DNA of 64,000 nt from Pseudomonas sp. MYb118 (GCF_040947875.1 NZ_JBFRXN010000003.1:434001-498000), one strand, 5' to 3'. Counted from the first letter of the stretch, positions 53,821 to 63,448 are shown. Numbers and translations are program-made. Notes: generated by a model not told the origin, from the sequence alone.

Positions 53821-54244
53821 AAATAATCCACCGGATTCATCCCTAGAGTCACCTCAAGACCGGATTGCCGCAAAAATTGCTGCGGCAGCCAAGCGCTTAC
53901 CTGCTGTCGAGCAGGCGTTGAGACAGGAACGTGCAGCACTCGAAGTGGCCGCAGCGGTAGCCGAAATTATTGAAGCCTCTGGTCAATCAATCGAAGAACT
54001 TAGAGACATCGCAAGTAATTCCGGAGTATCTGTCCTGGAACTCCAAGATATCCTCTCAGCCAGTACTGAGGGTAAAACGTCGATTGTGACCCTAGCGATC
54101 ATTGCATCTGCGCTGGGGTACCGATTTGGCTTCAGTTTTGCGCCTAAGTCCATGTCGATTCTTGAGGCTACCAGCTACGTCAAGAAGCCTAGCCACGTCG
54201 TTGATGAATTCGCCATAAACTATGTTCGCTATAAAGAACGATGA
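53813..54244 (+). CDS. XRE-type antitoxin-like regulator
   Basis: The 143-residue protein has a charged helical N-terminus (~1-60) and a helix-turn-helix at ~62-120 (SIEELRDIASNSGVSVLELQ, SIVTLAIIASALGYRFGFSF) similar to HigA/MqsA-like antitoxins. It overlaps the preceding gene by eight bases and the following one by ATGA. It would neutralise the upstream protein and repress the operon (inference). Confidence 0.72.
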   Translation: MAKNNPPDSSLESPQDRIAAKIAAAAKRLPAVEQALRQERAALEVAAAVAEIIEASGQSIEELRDIASNSGVSVLELQDILSASTEGKTSIVTLAIIASALGYRFGFSFAPKSMSILEATSYVKKPSHVVDEFAINYVRYKER

Positions 54245-54618
54245 GATCCCCTGCGAAGTTTAAGCTCCGCCGAGTAATTTTGAAGAGTCTCGTCCTTCTC
54301 ATTAGTTTATTGGTGATGTATTTCAGTTTGCGATTGGTTGGAACAGCTCAGCAAGGAAATTTGCTCGCATTTTTTGGTTCAGCAGTAATGATTATCCCCC
54401 CGGTAAGGGTGATGCTGGATAACTGGGTGTTTCATCAAGCTGCCATTCAGAAGACCGAAGATCCATTGCTAAAGTCCATTCAGGTCAAAATCGGAAAAGC
54501 TCAGGTAGTGACATACGTACGGTTTTCCTGGGTTGATGCCATTTCTTATTTGGTGGGGATGCTGCTGATTGCTATCGGCTTTTTACTGCAAGTTCTCGGA
54601 TTGACTCTTCCAGTTTAA
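54241..54618 (+). CDS. Hypothetical three-helix membrane protein, third gene of the operon
   Basis: The 125-residue protein has hydrophobic segments at ~14-32, ~38-56 and ~97-120 with a polar middle loop rich in Lys and Gln. Its start overlaps the antitoxin-like gene, so it is part of the same unit. A membrane third component is unusual for a type II toxin-antitoxin pair. Confidence 0.72.
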   Translation: MRSPAKFKLRRVILKSLVLLISLLVMYFSLRLVGTAQQGNLLAFFGSAVMIIPPVRVMLDNWVFHQAAIQKTEDPLLKSIQVKIGKAQVVTYVRFSWVDAISYLVGMLLIAIGFLLQVLGLTLPV

Positions 54619-55257
54619 AAAAACAGCGCAGTTTATTGCATGGCATAGCCATATTCTGTCTGTCATATGACAGGCCTCCAAGCTTGAGCCTCACTTTCTT
54701 CCTCCGACAGCAACATGGCGCCAACTGAAGGTTGAGGCGAATCCAGCATGCCGAGCCGCGATTTAAATGGTGCTTCGGTAATCATTGTCTATTTTTGGCC
54801 AAACTCTGCCGTTGCTCACCGGCAGCTTCACGCCCTGAGGAAGTCAGTCAACCTAAATCGAGGTGCTTCAGGAGCGGCGAGCCTTTGTTCGGTTCGGCGC
54901 TTTGCAGCGTTACCGAAAGCGCCGGAATGAATACAACACAAAGCTGATCCGTCATATGTCGCTAATCTCGTTATGGATTTCAATCTCAGGCGCATTCTTT
55001 ACTGAGCCGAAACTGAAGTCGACTTTGTCAACAGAATTGACCAGAAGCGGTTATCCGCAACGATTCGCTTTCGCTTTTCCGGCATGATGTATGCGCACAT
55101 CAGTTCATCACCCCACTCCACAACGTCTGCCAACTGCTGGGGTAGCCGCCCCCACCTGACCACATTTTTACATCACCCTTCATAAACCGAACTAATGTTT
55201 TGCTTGAGGTTGGCATTTCGCTGCCTCTATTCGATACCTACTGTGCAGGAGTGGATC
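54619..55257. other. Intergenic region with degenerate repeat
   Basis: No credible gene is seen in this 640-base AT-rich stretch; the short open frames have poor composition. A degenerate copy of a dispersed element (TTTTGGCCAAACTCTGCCGT near 54794, then CTCACCGGCAGCTTCACGCC) lies inside. The promoter of the large downstream gene should lie near its right end. Confidence 0.5.
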
Positions 55258-58047
55258 ATGGGCTTAGGACGAAATCAGCTTGCAATAGTCATCGAAGGAG
55301 CAAATGAGCGAGTTGTGAGTAGCGCTGTTTCGATAAATCTTGAGGATGTGGTCGCTCAGGACAAACCCACAAGAATCATTGCGGATCAAATCATCGTCAC
55401 TGGTCTCGCAGAGACGAAAGGTCATAGCCTAAGTATCTTTTGTCGTGAATTAATCTTTCAAGATGGGGGGCGAATCTCGACCAATGGCTTACCTGGATTA
55501 CCAACCTTTCCAGCGGAACTCCGAAAAGAATCGCCCCACAGTCCAGGGTCCGATGGCCTTGAAGGAGATGATGGTGGCAATGGCCAAGCAGCCGGTGATG
55601 TGACGATTGCAGCTATGCAGCTCACAGGTGAATTAAGTATCACTGCGGTAGGTGGTGAAGGTGGACGTCCTCAGGATGGAGGTCATGGACGACAAGGAGT
55701 TGCTGGGGCAGATGGCAAATTCGTCACCCTTCCTGAGGGCACCCCTATCCCCCCCGAATGTAATGGCGGCCCGGGTGCAGCGGGAGGAAAGGCTGGAGTA
55801 CCAGGAAGAAGAGGTGCTGGAGGTGTCGGTGGCCAGATCAAATTGTCCGTACTGGGTCGCGCTGTAATCGACACGCAAGGGGTTATTTGCACCCATGGTA
55901 TGCATGCACCGGCAGGGCAACCGGGATCGTTTGGCGCAGGAGGACCTGAAGGCAAGCCTGGTGGAGTTGATTTCCAAACATGTATAGACGACACAACCGG
56001 CCCCCGCTCGTCTATTCAATTAGTCGACCTACAGCAAAATCCACACTTCGAGGTCGCATTCAGCCTTTACAAGTCGGCGGCATCGCTTGGTGTACTCAGA
56101 ATCATTAGGGACTGTTATCTCACCAGCTCTGCTTCTGGAGCGCCTGGCGCACAAGGCCCGGCTGGAGATGGACGGTTGGCAGATGTTGAACAGAGACAAA
56201 TGGAGCCTGTGGGGAAAGATGGAAATCTTCATTTATCCCAAATATCGACAGAAAACTTCGCTGTATTGTTTGATGGACCATCACTCGAGATCTTGGCCTG
56301 TGGGGTCGAGGATTCATATCGTAGCTCGGGGAATGCGACTACCCCTCTTCTAAAGCAGCAAATTGAGTTTCTTCTTACGATTTGTGTTGATGATCCAAGA
56401 CCCAGTGCGCTCAAAAAAGATGTAATGGGGCGAGTCTACTCAATGGCACGCAAGATCAATCTCAACCTTGACTTCTATGGCTACACCTTAGAACGAGCAC
56501 CGCTTCTGTCGTTTGATACCTACTTAAGGCTGATTAATGATCATGTTCTACAGCAAGCAGATCAGGTCGAAAAGTCCTTCAACGCGTACTGGGACGCCGC
56601 AGAAAACAAGGAAAAACAACGTGTTCAGTTGCAAATTGCAGTGTCTGCCGCCCGAGGCCGGGTGCTTGCCCTAGAGCTGGAGTTCGACAGAATTAAAGAT
56701 GAAACCAAGGACCTTTTGGCTAAAATTCCTGGACTGGATGACAAGGTTGTTGCGGCAGAAGCAGTCCTCAATTTCGCCAAGCAAAAGCTCGATGACGCCA
56801 TCAGAAATAAAGCCAATGGATGCGATCTAGCGGGAACGCTGATCGCTGTATCTACCATTGTTTCCGGCGTCGCAACGGGTGGCGCAGGTTTTATTGCTGC
56901 AGCTTCGGCAGGGGCAAAGCTTTATGGTGATTATACAAGCCACGATGACAGCCTTGCGCAGCTTTGGGACTCTAGAAAGCTCATACAGGACGATTTGACT
57001 GTTATATCTAAAGGTGCTGGTGATGTGTCAAAGGGAATCGCTGCCATCCAAGAGGGGATGCAAAAGCTCGACAAGACAAGACCCCGGGTGCCTCAATTCA
57101 TTATGGAACGTGAAGAGTTTGACAAAGTCGCCAAAGAATTTACTGGTATGGAGGAGGCCGAAGAATACCGTGAGGCTGGCTACGACTTTTTGAAGAGCGT
57201 GGAGGCTCGTAACTCAGCTATTCTGAACTACAATTCGATGTTGGTCCAATTGGTAGAAATGCAATCCCAAGTTGCAACATCAGACCGCGCAGTTGACATC
57301 ATTCAGTCGAATCTATCGGCGCAGGCAGACCCTGCTGAGGCAAACGTAGTTAGTGTTATGAGCCGGGTCTACTTGGACACCCTTACCATTGCTGCACAGA
57401 TGGTACATGCCGAGAAAAAGGCATTGGCATACACATTCGCGCGGCCGGTCGATGCACCATTGTCAGCAATGAATGTGGCCACAATATCCATTGCGCACCA
57501 GAAGGCGGTATCTCGTGACTGGGTGGCAGCGAAGGAGCGATATGAAGCACGCCGGCATTTGCAACCTGGTCAATTGGATTTAGATTTAAGATTATTAGTT
57601 TCTGCGGTCAACTGGGATATCTTCAAAGAGTCTCATCTGCTGTCCTTCACGATACGAAAAGACCATCCTAAGTATTCCGTCGTGTGGGAGTATCTTCCAG
57701 CAGTTCGAGTCACTGGCATCGAACTGGTCCTAGATGGAGCGAAAATCGCGGTTGGGATGACTCAGATTCCATGGGCTATGACGCAGGGCGGTTCAGAGAT
57801 AATCTACCGATCAAACGCTAATCCAGTAGCATTCAATCACCGCCCAGTGACATTCCGTGGATTTACTAGTCTCGTAGGTGATGAGCCAATCGTGAAGCCA
57901 GACTTTTCCGAAAATGATCTCTATGCCGGATTGAGTCCCTTTGCCTCATGGTTGCTAGCATTGAGCTTAAATCCCAGTCTCGGACTAAACCTTGAAGATC
58001 TGAAAAGTGCAACTCTTCGGTTATCGGGATATTTCATCGATGGATAG
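55258..58047 (+). CDS. Large protein: Gly-rich collagen-like/beta-helix N-terminus plus alpha-PFT-like core
   Basis: The ~929-residue protein starts at ATG 55258, which has AGGAG seven bases before it. Residues ~20-305 alternate short beta strands (LSIFCRELIFQDGGRIST, QIKLSVLGRAVIDTQGVI) with Gly-rich, collagen-like loops such as GVPGRRGAGGVGG and GAPGAQGPAGDG. Residues ~425-520 are a coiled coil, ~525-555 a hydrophobic hairpin (LIAVSTIVSGVATGGAGFIA), ~565-720 a second coiled coil. The rest is beta-rich and resembles the end of Tc-toxin A subunits. No signal peptide. The layout fits an alpha-pore-forming toxin; no known family is certain. Confidence 0.7.
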   Translation: MGLGRNQLAIVIEGANERVVSSAVSINLEDVVAQDKPTRIIADQIIVTGLAETKGHSLSIFCRELIFQDGGRISTNGLPGLPTFPAELRKESPHSPGSDGLEGDDGGNGQAAGDVTIAAMQLTGELSITAVGGEGGRPQDGGHGRQGVAGADGKFVTLPEGTPIPPECNGGPGAAGGKAGVPGRRGAGGVGGQIKLSVLGRAVIDTQGVICTHGMHAPAGQPGSFGAGGPEGKPGGVDFQTCIDDTTGPRSSIQLVDLQQNPHFEVAFSLYKSAASLGVLRIIRDCYLTSSASGAPGAQGPAGDGRLADVEQRQMEPVGKDGNLHLSQISTENFAVLFDGPSLEILACGVEDSYRSSGNATTPLLKQQIEFLLTICVDDPRPSALKKDVMGRVYSMARKINLNLDFYGYTLERAPLLSFDTYLRLINDHVLQQADQVEKSFNAYWDAAENKEKQRVQLQIAVSAARGRVLALELEFDRIKDETKDLLAKIPGLDDKVVAAEAVLNFAKQKLDDAIRNKANGCDLAGTLIAVSTIVSGVATGGAGFIAAASAGAKLYGDYTSHDDSLAQLWDSRKLIQDDLTVISKGAGDVSKGIAAIQEGMQKLDKTRPRVPQFIMEREEFDKVAKEFTGMEEAEEYREAGYDFLKSVEARNSAILNYNSMLVQLVEMQSQVATSDRAVDIIQSNLSAQADPAEANVVSVMSRVYLDTLTIAAQMVHAEKKALAYTFARPVDAPLSAMNVATISIAHQKAVSRDWVAAKERYEARRHLQPGQLDLDLRLLVSAVNWDIFKESHLLSFTIRKDHPKYSVVWEYLPAVRVTGIELVLDGAKIAVGMTQIPWAMTQGGSEIIYRSNANPVAFNHRPVTFRGFTSLVGDEPIVKPDFSENDLYAGLSPFASWLLALSLNPSLGLNLEDLKSATLRLSGYFIDG

Positions 58048-58364
58048 CAGCCGCGTAGTCGTCAATCGCTAACACAGACAAGATCCTTCATGGTTCTCTC
58101 GTCTGCGAACTAACATCAATCCGGTAAGGGTCGCCGAACCAGTAGGTGAAAGCCAGTAAAAGCCTCGTCTACTTGCTTATTAGAAATTATTGGATGAATC
58201 GCGCCTGGTTTCAGATGTTTCTAGTACTCATTAGCTGCTTTGGGTCAATTTTGTTGAAAGCCCGCTGCAATCGTCGCCGCGAAAAACGGCACAGCGAAGG
58301 TTGAAATCTGCCGAGTATTGAACGGCAAACGTGGTCAGATTTTTCTAGAAGAAAGGAGCCCGAC
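58048..58364. other. Intergenic region without gene
   Basis: No coding frame or clear hairpin is seen in these 317 bases. The sequence between 58180 and 58350 is AT-rich, ending with GAAAGGAG before the lipoprotein gene, and likely holds its promoter. Confidence 0.5.
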
Positions 58365-59333
58365 ATGAAAACGACCAAACTAGTCGTCAGTGCCCTGGCG
58401 GCTGCGGTCTTGACCGGCTGCGCCGGCCAACCCAAGGCGCTTTACATTCCGTATCCCCAGGAACCTGCAAAGGACGCCAAAGACTATGAAGGCCTGACTA
58501 AGTTCACCCTCGCCAAATCCATTCTCTACATCGATCACCCCGACGCAGCGAAGCCAGCCACTCTGGTATCAACACCCGCAGAAGCAACCCAGGAAGACAC
58601 CCGGTCCAGCTACCGATTTGCCATCAAGCCCCACGACGGCATGATGAAAAAAACACACCTCACGTTCACGAAGTTCGATGGCACTGATCTCTTGAAGACG
58701 CTTGGCATTACCTTCGAGGACGACACCGCGAAGACTGCGGAAGCTATCGGCGGCACAATTGTTGCCATCGGTGGCGTGGTGTGGGCCCTACCTGGTGGAA
58801 CACCGATGGCAACTGCAGTGACATATCCAATGGCATTGGACACAGGACCACTATTGAAGGATCGCCCACTGGTGGAAGGCCGCGAAGATAGAAGTGGCTT
58901 CAGTGTGCCAGGCAAATTGTCAAAGCTAGGTGCCGACGGAAAACCGCTCGACGGCGGAATAGGTTTCACGATCACCTTTGGCAAGATACCGGATGACGCC
59001 ATCCCGATCTCTGAGTATGTCCAACACTTAGGGAAGGCTGAACAAGAAACCTTCTTTTTCTCCGCTTGCCGCACAGCAAGAATCAATTTTACGACAGGTC
59101 CTCAAGAGCTGGCCGACATGCAGTACAGCGTCAGAGTCGCCGATCCGAATTTCATTCAAACCTTAAAGCTGCCGGTCGATGGGTCCTTCAGCATGCACAC
59201 TACCTGCGGCGCTGACGTGACCGGCAAGCCCAGCAGCAGCCCTAACACTTGGGAAGCGGTCAACAAGATCATGGCTCAGGTCAAAGCCGTCAAAGACGCT
59301 TGGAAAACGGCGAAAGACAACAAAGCGAAGTAG
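58365..59333 (+). CDS. Hypothetical lipoprotein
   Basis: The 322-residue protein has a lipoprotein signal peptide (AAAVLTGCAG, Cys19). The rest has no recognised domain: a beta-rich middle (LYIDHPDAAKPATLV, YRFAIKPHDGMMKK), a hydrophobic Ala/Gly stretch at ~125-155 and a helical C-terminus (VKAVKDAWKTAKDNKAK). It follows the large PFT-like gene on the same strand by 317 bases and could be a partner or protective lipoprotein; only position supports this. Confidence 0.72.
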   Translation: MKTTKLVVSALAAAVLTGCAGQPKALYIPYPQEPAKDAKDYEGLTKFTLAKSILYIDHPDAAKPATLVSTPAEATQEDTRSSYRFAIKPHDGMMKKTHLTFTKFDGTDLLKTLGITFEDDTAKTAEAIGGTIVAIGGVVWALPGGTPMATAVTYPMALDTGPLLKDRPLVEGREDRSGFSVPGKLSKLGADGKPLDGGIGFTITFGKIPDDAIPISEYVQHLGKAEQETFFFSACRTARINFTTGPQELADMQYSVRVADPNFIQTLKLPVDGSFSMHTTCGADVTGKPSSSPNTWEAVNKIMAQVKAVKDAWKTAKDNKAK

Positions 59334-59896
59334 AAGCCAAAAGAGCGTTGATTCCTAGCCGGAAGACAGAAATCAGGGGCTCCCCTGATCTTTGCGGAGG
59401 GTTGGGAAGGCCGCGATTCGCTCGTCACCTTCGCCCTGTCCAATAATGCGGCACCACCCGTGATACCAAGAATCTGATCGATCGCAGCGATTTTTTGAGT
59501 GCGTGGTCAAGCTGAAAGTCAGCGTTGCTGTACGCAACCTCCGCCTTATTGTGCATAGGCCATGTGGGTCGCGATGGAACGCTCATTGGAGCATCTACTT
59601 CGCTACCTAGGTAATCAGCTCAAAACGAGTGTGCGAATAGATCTCGCGAGGTTATATAAACCCTCAACCAGGCAAAAGCGACAGCTATCAATGAACGACA
59701 GCTTTGGGTCGAAAACGGACATTTACGAATGGCTGCTTATGGCCGATTGCGGCCCCTCGTGAAGGGCTGCTTTGGGTCGGAAGCAACCGGCAAGGGCAGC
59801 CGTCATTTTTGTGGAAACGGGTTTGCCCTCCAAACCGGCAACGCGCGGGATGGTACAGCTCGGCCAGTGCAACTGCTGGCCTCAGCCCAGTTTTGC
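59334..59896. repeat. Intergenic stretch with two copies of a dispersed GCTTTGGGTCG element
   Basis: No gene is supported in these 560 bases. GCTTTGGGTCG occurs exactly at 59701-59711 and 59769-59779, with GGCCGATTGCGG between them. Related sequence occurs at 62943-62953 (exact) and near 54794 and 63602 (degenerate). This looks like a family of degraded intergenic repeats. Confidence 0.6.
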
Positions 59897-62608
59897 CTAT
59901 GCGCTCGGAGCAGGCCTGGCCCACTGCGCCAGAAACTCGCCAATTCTGCGCTCAAGATCACTCTCCACCGTCCGTAGCCGTAGAATGGGAAGGTCACTGG
60001 CAGCCAGAATCTCATTCTTGATGGCGTCCCGAGCGGCCTGCACGGGGTGGTCGTGATACCCACCATCGACCTCGATCACTCCTATCGGGGTCTTGCCTAC
60101 TTTGAAATAAATCACGAAGTCGCAACTGGCGCGCGTCATGAACGCTCGCTGGGTTTGCGTCCACTCGGGGTTATTCGTCGATGCAAGCTGATCCAGCTGG
60201 ATCTGGGTGTGGTACGTCAACGCCTGGCACGCCGGGGCCGACAGCGCTTCGCGCAGTAACTGCGCCACGATCTGCTCGGACTTGTAGCGTGAGTCCTCTG
60301 GTCGCAGACGGGCGTTAAGGCGTTCCAGGGACTGGTCGTACTCGCGGTACAACAAGTCGAATGCCGACACCACTGGCGCACGCACGATCTGTTCGTCCTG
60401 CGCGTAATAGCTGATATAGCGGATCAGCGCAGCGATGTGGCCATTGTTCTCGGTGAACACCTCGTCACCGGTCACCAGGGTGAAGCGATGTTTGGCACGC
60501 GACACTGCCACGTTGATCATGCGCGGGTCGTCGACGAAATCCAGGCGCCCTTGCGTCTGGTTGTAGCGCTTCTTGTCCAGCACGGTAGAAAAGACGATCT
60601 CGTCGCACTCGCGCCCCTGGAACTTGTGGACAGTGTCATTGACGAAGTCCGTAGGCAGGTGCTTGTCGGAGAGGCTGACCTGTGCCCGGAAAGGGGCGAT
60701 GTAACCACGGCCTTCACCGTCCACTGCGACGGGCTGTCCCTCGTCTTCGAGCACCTTCAGCAAGGAGTCCAGCTCCCGGAGGTTGGTGTTCTTGCGTGCG
60801 TGGTTGCCCTTGGCGGTTACCACCAGGCGCAGGGGCTCCTCGCCCTTGTCCACAGTCATCGGCACCAGTGCGTTGTCATAGAACTGCTGGTTGCAGAACT
60901 GGATGATCCTGGGGTGGCAGCGGTAATGCTCCTTCAGCAGCGTCCTTGGCAATGCGTCCTGGAACACGGCAATGCACGAATCCAGCAGGCTGTAGCGCTC
61001 GCAATCGTAGGCCTCGACCGGCGCCTGCAGCCCCAGTTTCACAGGGATGTGCGGCAACTGGCGGTTGTCGCCGACGACGATCAGGTTCTTGGCACAGCCC
61101 AGCGGCAGGATGCCCGGCACGATGTCCTGCAAGGAAGCTTCATCGATGATTACGTAGTCGAGGATCGCCCCAGGAGCGATCGAGTTGACGATGGAGTGTG
61201 TGCCGCTGCCCAGAATCGGGAAACGCCGAATGAAGGCATCAAAGTCTCCACGGTAGGTTTTGACATCGAAGCTGCCTCGCGGCGGTTCCTGGCCTTGCAG
61301 ATGCTGCTTCAGATGGTGCATCAATGCGGTTGTCAGCTCTTTGAGCAAGGCCGTGAAATTTGCGCGCGCCAATGATTCACGACACGCCTGCAACTCGGCT
61401 TCCTTATTCAGCAGCGACTTATCGTAGTAATGCATCTGCAGGGCATGGAATGCGGCCATGCGCGCCTCGCCCTCGGCGAACGGCTTGGTGCGAAAGACTC
61501 TGAATTTGAACAACAACTCTATACGGTCATTGAGCTTCACGCGCTGCTCGCCCAAGTGCGCCAGGTAGGCCATGAGGTCGGCAGTCTTGCGTGGGGTCAG
61601 CCCGTACTTGTCCAACGAGCCTGTGGCCCGTACAGCATTTTCTGCCTGCCATTGCTGCAGGTAGCGCCGCTCGATGATCAACTCGTCCAGTTCGATCTGC
61701 AGTTGTGCCGCCCGATTGTGGTCTTGCAAGTGCTGCTTCAAGCGAGCCAGCAAGCCCTGGATCTCTTCCAGGGAAGGTGCCGGCCGGGGCGCGCTGGAGG
61801 GCCATGCAGGCAGGTTGACGAAGAAGGCTTCGCGGTTTTCCTTGTTGCCAAGCTTGGCTACAAGGTAGCCCAGGCCGCATTTCTCCAGCTTTTCGTAGAC
61901 GTTTGTTACAGCCGCATTGTTGTTGGACAGCACCGCCACCGTCTGCCCGCGCAACAGGATATTGGCGAGAATGTTGAGGATGGTCTGGGTCTTGCCGGTT
62001 CCCGGTGGCCCCTCGATCACGCTGATTTGCGCGCTGAATGCCCGCTCGACTGCCTGGTACTGGCTTTCGTTCACCCCGAACGGATAAATGAGCCCCTGAC
62101 CTGGAGCGAGCGTGTCGTTGCGCCCGGTGCAATAGGCTTGCAAGGCAGTGCTGGCGATGGCGGGCAGTTTTCCAAGCTGAGTCACGACATTTCTGGCTAT
62201 CTCACTATCATCCTTCGACTGCGCTTGAGCGTGTCGAGCACTTGCAACCGTAGTGAAATAACCGAAGACCGGCGTATCCTTGATCGGGGTAGGGGCGGTG
62301 AAGACGATGCCGTCCATCTTGTGGACGTAGGGCCTGGTGCCGCCCGGATAGTGCACCACGGCATATCGCTCGCCGTAGATCACCGCTTTTTCGATTGGTT
62401 TCACGATCGTGCTGCCAGGTTTGGTCAGCAGCACATTGCTCAATTCACGGGAAGGTGATACTCGGCAGTTACTGAGCGGGCGGGTGTATTTTTTACTCGA
62501 GGAGAAATGACACGTCAGCTCCAGTGCTTCGTACTTTTCGCTCCAGCGAATCGTCCAGTCGCTGATCCTTGCGGTCTTGTCCTCACCATCCACCTGAATC
62601 GAAGCCAT
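59897..62608 (-). CDS. SF1 (Upf1-like) helicase fused to PD-(D/E)XK nuclease (DUF2726-like)
   Basis: The 903-residue protein has helicase motif I GPPGTGKT (~200-207), motif II VIIDEAS (~490), motif III VVGDNRQLPHIP (~510), a Zn-poor spacer, motif V FQGRECDEI and motif VI NVAVSRAKHRF (~700). The C-terminal ~120 residues form a DUF2726-like nuclease with Asp in SCDFVIYFK and GVIEVDGGYH. N-terminal ~180 residues match no known domain. Stand-alone SF1 helicase-nucleases are often phage-defence proteins or DNA repair enzymes; either is possible. Confidence 0.9.
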   Translation of the reverse strand: MASIQVDGEDKTARISDWTIRWSEKYEALELTCHFSSSKKYTRPLSNCRVSPSRELSNVLLTKPGSTIVKPIEKAVIYGERYAVVHYPGGTRPYVHKMDGIVFTAPTPIKDTPVFGYFTTVASARHAQAQSKDDSEIARNVVTQLGKLPAIASTALQAYCTGRNDTLAPGQGLIYPFGVNESQYQAVERAFSAQISVIEGPPGTGKTQTILNILANILLRGQTVAVLSNNNAAVTNVYEKLEKCGLGYLVAKLGNKENREAFFVNLPAWPSSAPRPAPSLEEIQGLLARLKQHLQDHNRAAQLQIELDELIIERRYLQQWQAENAVRATGSLDKYGLTPRKTADLMAYLAHLGEQRVKLNDRIELLFKFRVFRTKPFAEGEARMAAFHALQMHYYDKSLLNKEAELQACRESLARANFTALLKELTTALMHHLKQHLQGQEPPRGSFDVKTYRGDFDAFIRRFPILGSGTHSIVNSIAPGAILDYVIIDEASLQDIVPGILPLGCAKNLIVVGDNRQLPHIPVKLGLQAPVEAYDCERYSLLDSCIAVFQDALPRTLLKEHYRCHPRIIQFCNQQFYDNALVPMTVDKGEEPLRLVVTAKGNHARKNTNLRELDSLLKVLEDEGQPVAVDGEGRGYIAPFRAQVSLSDKHLPTDFVNDTVHKFQGRECDEIVFSTVLDKKRYNQTQGRLDFVDDPRMINVAVSRAKHRFTLVTGDEVFTENNGHIAALIRYISYYAQDEQIVRAPVVSAFDLLYREYDQSLERLNARLRPEDSRYKSEQIVAQLLREALSAPACQALTYHTQIQLDQLASTNNPEWTQTQRAFMTRASCDFVIYFKVGKTPIGVIEVDGGYHDHPVQAARDAIKNEILAASDLPILRLRTVESDLERRIGEFLAQWARPAPSA

Positions 62609-62980
62609 AATCCCTTATTCCTGTGCGCATGATATTCGGTCAATTCTTGTGCCGAATGCTGCTTTTTCCGCTTGTACATCATATTGCCACTATCGCATGC
62701 AGGGTCGATAGCTGGTTTTTACATTTACGGTCGTCTTGCGCCACCTCACCCAGCGAAAGCATGTTTCGCGGCTTTCGCCGAACGCCTGCAATGGGGCAAT
62801 AACCATACTCAATGAGCAAAATTTATCGAATGTGCAAAGGACGCTCAGAGCATGAGTGCGCTTGCAGTTAACCGAGTCATCTATGTTTGACCGATCAGCA
62901 AGACGCTTGAACGGTGATACCCACTGCCTCGCCTCAACGGCAGCTTTGGGTCGATTGCGGTCACTCACGAGCGACAGCTG
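62609..62980. other. Intergenic region with dispersed repeat
   Basis: No credible gene lies in these 372 bases. An exact copy of the GCTTTGGGTCG element occurs at 62943-62953, followed by ATTGCGG and CGAGCGACAGCTGTC. Confidence 0.45.
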
Positions 62981-63448
62981 TCAACCCATAGCGGACCCAG
63001 TGGTGCTTCTTTCTTCTTTCGTCATATTTGACTGTGTGCTCGCCTTTCGTGACATCATTAGCGTCTGGCACATAGCCGCCACTTCTGGGACAGCCGCAGC
63101 CAGCGTGGACAACACCTGATACATCTCCTGGGCATCTGGAAATGGATATACATCCAGGCTCATGGCAATCCTAAGCTTGCGCGGATCGTGCTGTTCTCTG
63201 AGCCACGTCTCGATCTCACGCGTCATTGCCGCGCCGTTATCGTTCGTTTGCCAAGCCAATAAATTGAACAATTCGACAACCAGCTCTTCGGCCACTGTTC
63301 GAGGTATCTCCTCAAAAAGGCGATTGGCTAGGTCAAGCTCGCCAAATACGCTTACCAATTCGTTCACCACGTCAAACGCCTGGGTGTATTCGGCGGCGTT
63401 ACGCTCAATATTAATGATGTCGAGCGCTTGTTTTAACGATGGGTGCAT
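62981..63448 (-). CDS. Hypothetical helical protein
   Basis: The ~155-residue acidic protein begins MHPSLKQALDIINIERNAAE and is predicted mainly alpha-helical (YTQAFDVVNELVSVFGELDL, AMTREIETWLREQHDPRKLR). No family was recognised. ATG at 63448 is chosen because the upstream part of the open frame is low-quality. It lies before the helicase gene on the same strand, with a 370-base gap. Confidence 0.65.
   Translation of the reverse strand: MHPSLKQALDIINIERNAAEYTQAFDVVNELVSVFGELDLANRLFEEIPRTVAEELVVELFNLLAWQTNDNGAAMTREIETWLREQHDPRKLRIAMSLDVYPFPDAQEMYQVLSTLAAAVPEVAAMCQTLMMSRKASTQSNMTKEERSTTGSAMG

Noticed and set aside
54732..54947. Short plus-strand frames before the large PFT-like gene
   Set aside because: They run through a degenerate dispersed repeat and have no suitable ribosome site.
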